Assembly: GCA_017396865.1 (NCBI GenBank)
Contig: JAFQKO010000122.1
Span: forward strand, 1 to 14,494
DNA: 14,494 nucleotides
Direction of reading: 5' to 3'
Origin: Clostridia bacterium
GTDB taxonomy: Bacteria > Bacillota_A > Clostridia > Oscillospirales > QAKW01
The translations under genes were made by a program, and so were the position numbers. Shown one piece after another: positions 12,655 through 14,494 of the stretch (its first letter is position 1; each line of letters opens with the position of its first letter). The notes below the pieces were generated by a model that worked only from the letters and a program-made list of their open reading frames with translations, searched no databases and was not told the DNA's origin.

Positions 12655-14324
12655 TGAACCGACCCTGGCTTGCCCATTACGGCAGTGTGCCGCACCGTTT
12701 AGAATACCCCGCAGGCAGCATGAGCGACGCGGTTTTCGCCGTTGCGGAGCGGTTGCCGCGGGCGGATGCGCTCTCCTTTATGGGGCGGAGTATCTCCTAT
12801 GAGGCGGTCGCAAAAGAAATCGAAAAAACCGCCGCCGCCTTTTATGGCTTAGGGATCAAAAGAGGGGAGCGGGTAACGCTTTGTATGCCCAACGTGCCCC
12901 AAACGGTCTATTGCCTCTATGCCCTCAATGCGCTGGGGGCGGTCGTCAGCCTGGTGCACCCCCTTTCGGCAGAAAAGGAGATCGTCTTTTATCTGCGGGA
13001 GGTGGAAAGCCGTGTGCTGATCACCCTGCAGCAGTTTTATGAGAAGGCGGTGGCCGTGGAGAAGGAATATCCCCTCGAGCGGCTGATCATCACCGATATC
13101 GACGATGCCCTTTGCGGCATGAAGAAAATCGGATATAAACTGACGCTGAAGCGCAAAAATCCCAAGGTAAAAACCGCGGGCAATACCCTCCTTTGGCGGG
13201 ATTTCCTTGCCCTCGGCAAGGGGGATTATCCCAAGGCGAATACCACTGCCGCCGATGGCGCGATCATCCTCTTTTCGGGCGGCACCACCGGCACCTCCAA
13301 GGGCATCCTGCTCTCCAACGGCAGTTTTAATGCCCTCGCCCTCCAAACGGCGGCGATGGCCGCTCACCCAATCGAGGGCAAACGGATCCTGGCGGCGATG
13401 CCGATGTTCCATGGCTTTGGCCTCGGGGTCTGCGTTCATACGGCGCTGGCCTGCGGGATGTGCTCCATTTTGGTGCCCCGCTTCAACGTTAAGGACTATG
13501 CCAATCTGATCAAAAAGGAAAGGCCCAACTATATTGCAGGCGTGCCCACCCTCTATGAGGCGCTCACCCGCACCGACTATTTAGACGGCGTTGATCTCGG
13601 CTTTTTGCTGGGCGTTTTTTCGGGCGGCGACAGCCTTTCGGTGGAGCTCAAGCGAAAGATGGATCAATTCCTTGCCGACCGCGGCGCAACCATTCGGATC
13701 CGCGAGGGCTACGGCACCACCGAATGCGTTACCGCCAGCTGCCTCACCCCCGATCAAGAGGAGCGGGAGGGGAGCATCGGCGTGCCCTATCCCGATATGG
13801 ACTATTGCATCTGCAGGGTGGATTCCACCGAGGAGCTGCCTTACGGCGAGGAGGGCGAGATCTGTCTCACCGGCCCGACCTTGATGCTGGAATATCTCAA
13901 CCATCCCGAGGAAACGGCGGAGGCGCTCCGCCTCCATGCCGACGGCCGCCGCTGGCTGCATACCGGCGATCTGGGGATGATGGATGCCGATGGCTTCGTT
14001 TATTTCCGCCAGCGGCTGAAAAGGATCATCGTCACCAGCGGATATAACGTCTACCCCTCCCAAATCGAAAACGTGCTGGACGGCCATGAAAAGGTGCAGC
14101 TCAGCTGCGTGATCGGTGTGCCCGATTCCTATCGGGGGCAGCGGGTCAAGGCCTTTGTTGTGCCCAAGGCGGGAATCACTCCCGATGATGCCCTGCGGCA
14201 GGAGCTGCTGGCCTATTGCGAGCAGTACGTGGCGAAATATGCCCGCCCGCGGGAGCTTGAATTCAGAGAGGATCTGCCCAAAACCTTGGTCGGCAAGGTG
14301 GCTTATAAAAAGCTGGAAAAATGA
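12651..14324 (+). CDS. AMP-forming acyl-CoA synthetase / acyl-acid ligase family protein
   Basis: A 557-aa ANL-superfamily adenylating enzyme. Motifs in order are the P-loop SGGTTGTSKG (209-218), MPMFHGFGLG (250-259), GYGTTE (353-358), HTGD (437-440), the hinge region RLKRIIVTSGYNVYPSQIE (455-473), and the C-terminal catalytic Lys549 in LPKTLVGKV. All catalytic elements are present. The length and the FHGFG motif fit fatty-acid or aryl-acid CoA ligases (FadD/4CL-like), but substrate specificity cannot be assigned. There are two adjacent ATG codons (12651 and 12654), and the first overlaps the stop of the amidase-GDPD gene (ATGA). Coupled translation suggests that the acid it activates is released by that enzyme (inference). 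It is the last gene of the thrE operon, and a terminator follows 2 nt after the stop. Confidence 0.9.
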   Translation: MMNRPWLAHYGSVPHRLEYPAGSMSDAVFAVAERLPRADALSFMGRSISYEAVAKEIEKTAAAFYGLGIKRGERVTLCMPNVPQTVYCLYALNALGAVVSLVHPLSAEKEIVFYLREVESRVLITLQQFYEKAVAVEKEYPLERLIITDIDDALCGMKKIGYKLTLKRKNPKVKTAGNTLLWRDFLALGKGDYPKANTTAADGAIILFSGGTTGTSKGILLSNGSFNALALQTAAMAAHPIEGKRILAAMPMFHGFGLGVCVHTALACGMCSILVPRFNVKDYANLIKKERPNYIAGVPTLYEALTRTDYLDGVDLGFLLGVFSGGDSLSVELKRKMDQFLADRGATIRIREGYGTTECVTASCLTPDQEEREGSIGVPYPDMDYCICRVDSTEELPYGEEGEICLTGPTLMLEYLNHPEETAEALRLHADGRRWLHTGDLGMMDADGFVYFRQRLKRIIVTSGYNVYPSQIENVLDGHEKVQLSCVIGVPDSYRGQRVKAFVVPKAGITPDDALRQELLAYCEQYVAKYARPRELEFREDLPKTLVGKVAYKKLEK

Positions 14325-14326
14325 AT

Positions 14327-14355
14327 AAAAAAATCCCCTGATGGGGGATTTTTTT
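14327..14355. terminator. Intrinsic terminator of the thrE-ligase operon
   Basis: Seven A, then TCCCC (14327-14338), pair with GGGGA plus seven T (14344-14355) around a 5-nt loop. This gives a 12-bp stem with an oligo-U run and could work in both directions. It lies directly after the ligase stop codon and directly before the insertion-sequence end. Confidence 0.9.
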
Positions 14356-14367
14356 ATTGTAGACGAA

Positions 14368-14390
14368 AACCACGCGATAGTCGCGTGGTT
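14368..14390. repeat. Subterminal hairpin of the IS left end
   Basis: AACCACGCGA (14368-14377) and TCGCGTGGTT (14381-14390) form a perfect 10-bp stem with a 3-nt loop TAG. In IS200/IS605 elements such hairpins are bound by the HUH transposase TnpA as single strands. It is followed by a run of seven A, and no T-run follows on the + strand. Confidence 0.7.
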
Positions 14391-14414
14391 CAAAAAAAGG
14401 TTTACCGATGAAAA

Positions 14415-14480
14415 AAATCCTCCGATTGTGATAAAATAGGAACGACCTGCCAGTCGAACCAGAACACAATCGGAGGATTT
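14415..14480 (+). promoter_or_regulatory. RBS-sequestering inverted repeat upstream of tnpA, enclosing a possible promoter
   Basis: AAATCCTCCGATTGTG (14415-14430) is perfectly complementary to CACAATCGGAGGATTT (14465-14480); the right arm contains the ribosome binding site GGAGG (14472-14476). RNA started upstream would fold and hide the site. A -10-like TAAAAT (14432-14437) between the arms could start a transcript near 14444 that lacks the left arm and leaves the site open; no good -35 is visible. A small CGAC/GTCG hairpin lies at 14443-14456. Confidence 0.75.
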
Positions 14481-14484
14481 ATCT

Positions 14485-14494
14485 ATGAAAAATG
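14485..14494 (+). CDS. tnpA: 5' end of the IS200-like transposase tnpA (partial, runs off the window)
   Basis: Only ATG AAA AAT plus one base is present (Met-Lys-Asn-). GGAGG at 14472-14476 sits 8 nt upstream, and the upstream hairpin layout supports a real start. Many IS200-like transposases begin with Met-Lys-Asn, but three residues prove nothing alone. Confidence 0.5.

Larger units (their letters stand above)
14361..14494 (+). mobile_element. Left end of an IS200/IS605-family insertion sequence (truncated by the window edge)
   Basis: The layout is that of IS200-type left ends. A subterminal perfect hairpin (14368-14390) comes first, followed by a non-coding leader with an internal promoter-like element. 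A long inverted repeat (14415-14430 / 14465-14480) covers the ribosome binding site, and a reading frame then starts with ATG AAA AAT G. The exact left boundary cannot be fixed without the target site; it lies between the end of the terminator (14355) and the hairpin. The element carries no terminal inverted repeats, as expected for the family. The identification rests on architecture, because only three codons of the transposase are in the window. Confidence 0.62.

Noticed and set aside
14368..14390. Hairpin considered as a second terminator for the ligase operon
   Set aside because: On the + strand it is followed by an A-run rather than a T-run, and a complete terminator lies immediately upstream. 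An IS subterminal hairpin explains it better.
14263..14469. A 68-codon minus-strand frame over the terminator and IS end
   Set aside because: It crosses a terminator hairpin and both IS hairpins, and has no ribosome binding site or family resemblance.

Overview
The window looks like chromosome from a Gram-positive, moderately GC-rich member of the Clostridia (probably an Oscillospiraceae-type gut bacterium; the lineage is an inference). The evidence is strong AGGAGG-type ribosome binding sites, sigma-A promoters with 17-nt spacers, intrinsic terminators, tightly overlapping ATGA/TGATG gene junctions, and protein families typical of Firmicutes. No tRNA, rRNA or CRISPR array was seen.

Layout. 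(1) 104-1198, +: an unrecognised lipoprotein, probably beta-propeller-like, behind an extended -10 promoter and a phased direct repeat. It ends at a bidirectional terminator shared with a convergent operon. (2) 2408-1225, -: a YgjV-family membrane protein followed by a short class I glutamine amidotransferase-like hydrolase (peptidase C26 type). Their consensus-like promoter sits back to back with the promoter of the next operon. (3) 2537-8193, +: a tight six-gene operon. It contains an MBL-fold metallohydrolase, an SPFH/YdjI-type protein ending in three zinc ribbons, and two successive copies of a pair made of a double-zinc-ribbon membrane protein (YdjG type) and a TPM-domain membrane protein (YdjH type). 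This is the membrane-stress-linked YdjGHI module of Bacillus, but with the G-H pair duplicated and no PspA/YdjF gene in the operon. (4) 8259-9728, +: a sodium:neurotransmitter-symporter-family transporter with its own strong promoter overlapping the preceding stop codon, and its own terminator. (5) 9818-14324, +: a four-gene operon with a split threonine/serine exporter (ThrE N-domain and ThrE_2 proteins), a fusion of a nitrilase-type amidase with a glycerophosphodiester phosphodiesterase domain, and an acyl-CoA synthetase-like ligase, closed by a terminator. (6) 14361-end: the left end of an IS200/IS605-type insertion sequence, with a subterminal hairpin, a long inverted repeat hiding the tnpA ribosome binding site, and the first codons of tnpA.

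The two most notable items are the duplicated, PspA-less YdjI-G-H-G-H module with an MBL hydrolase at its head, and the amidase-GDPD fusion translationally coupled to an acyl-activating ligase. The fusion suggests stepwise breakdown of a lipid-derived amide phosphodiester, but that pathway is a hypothesis only.
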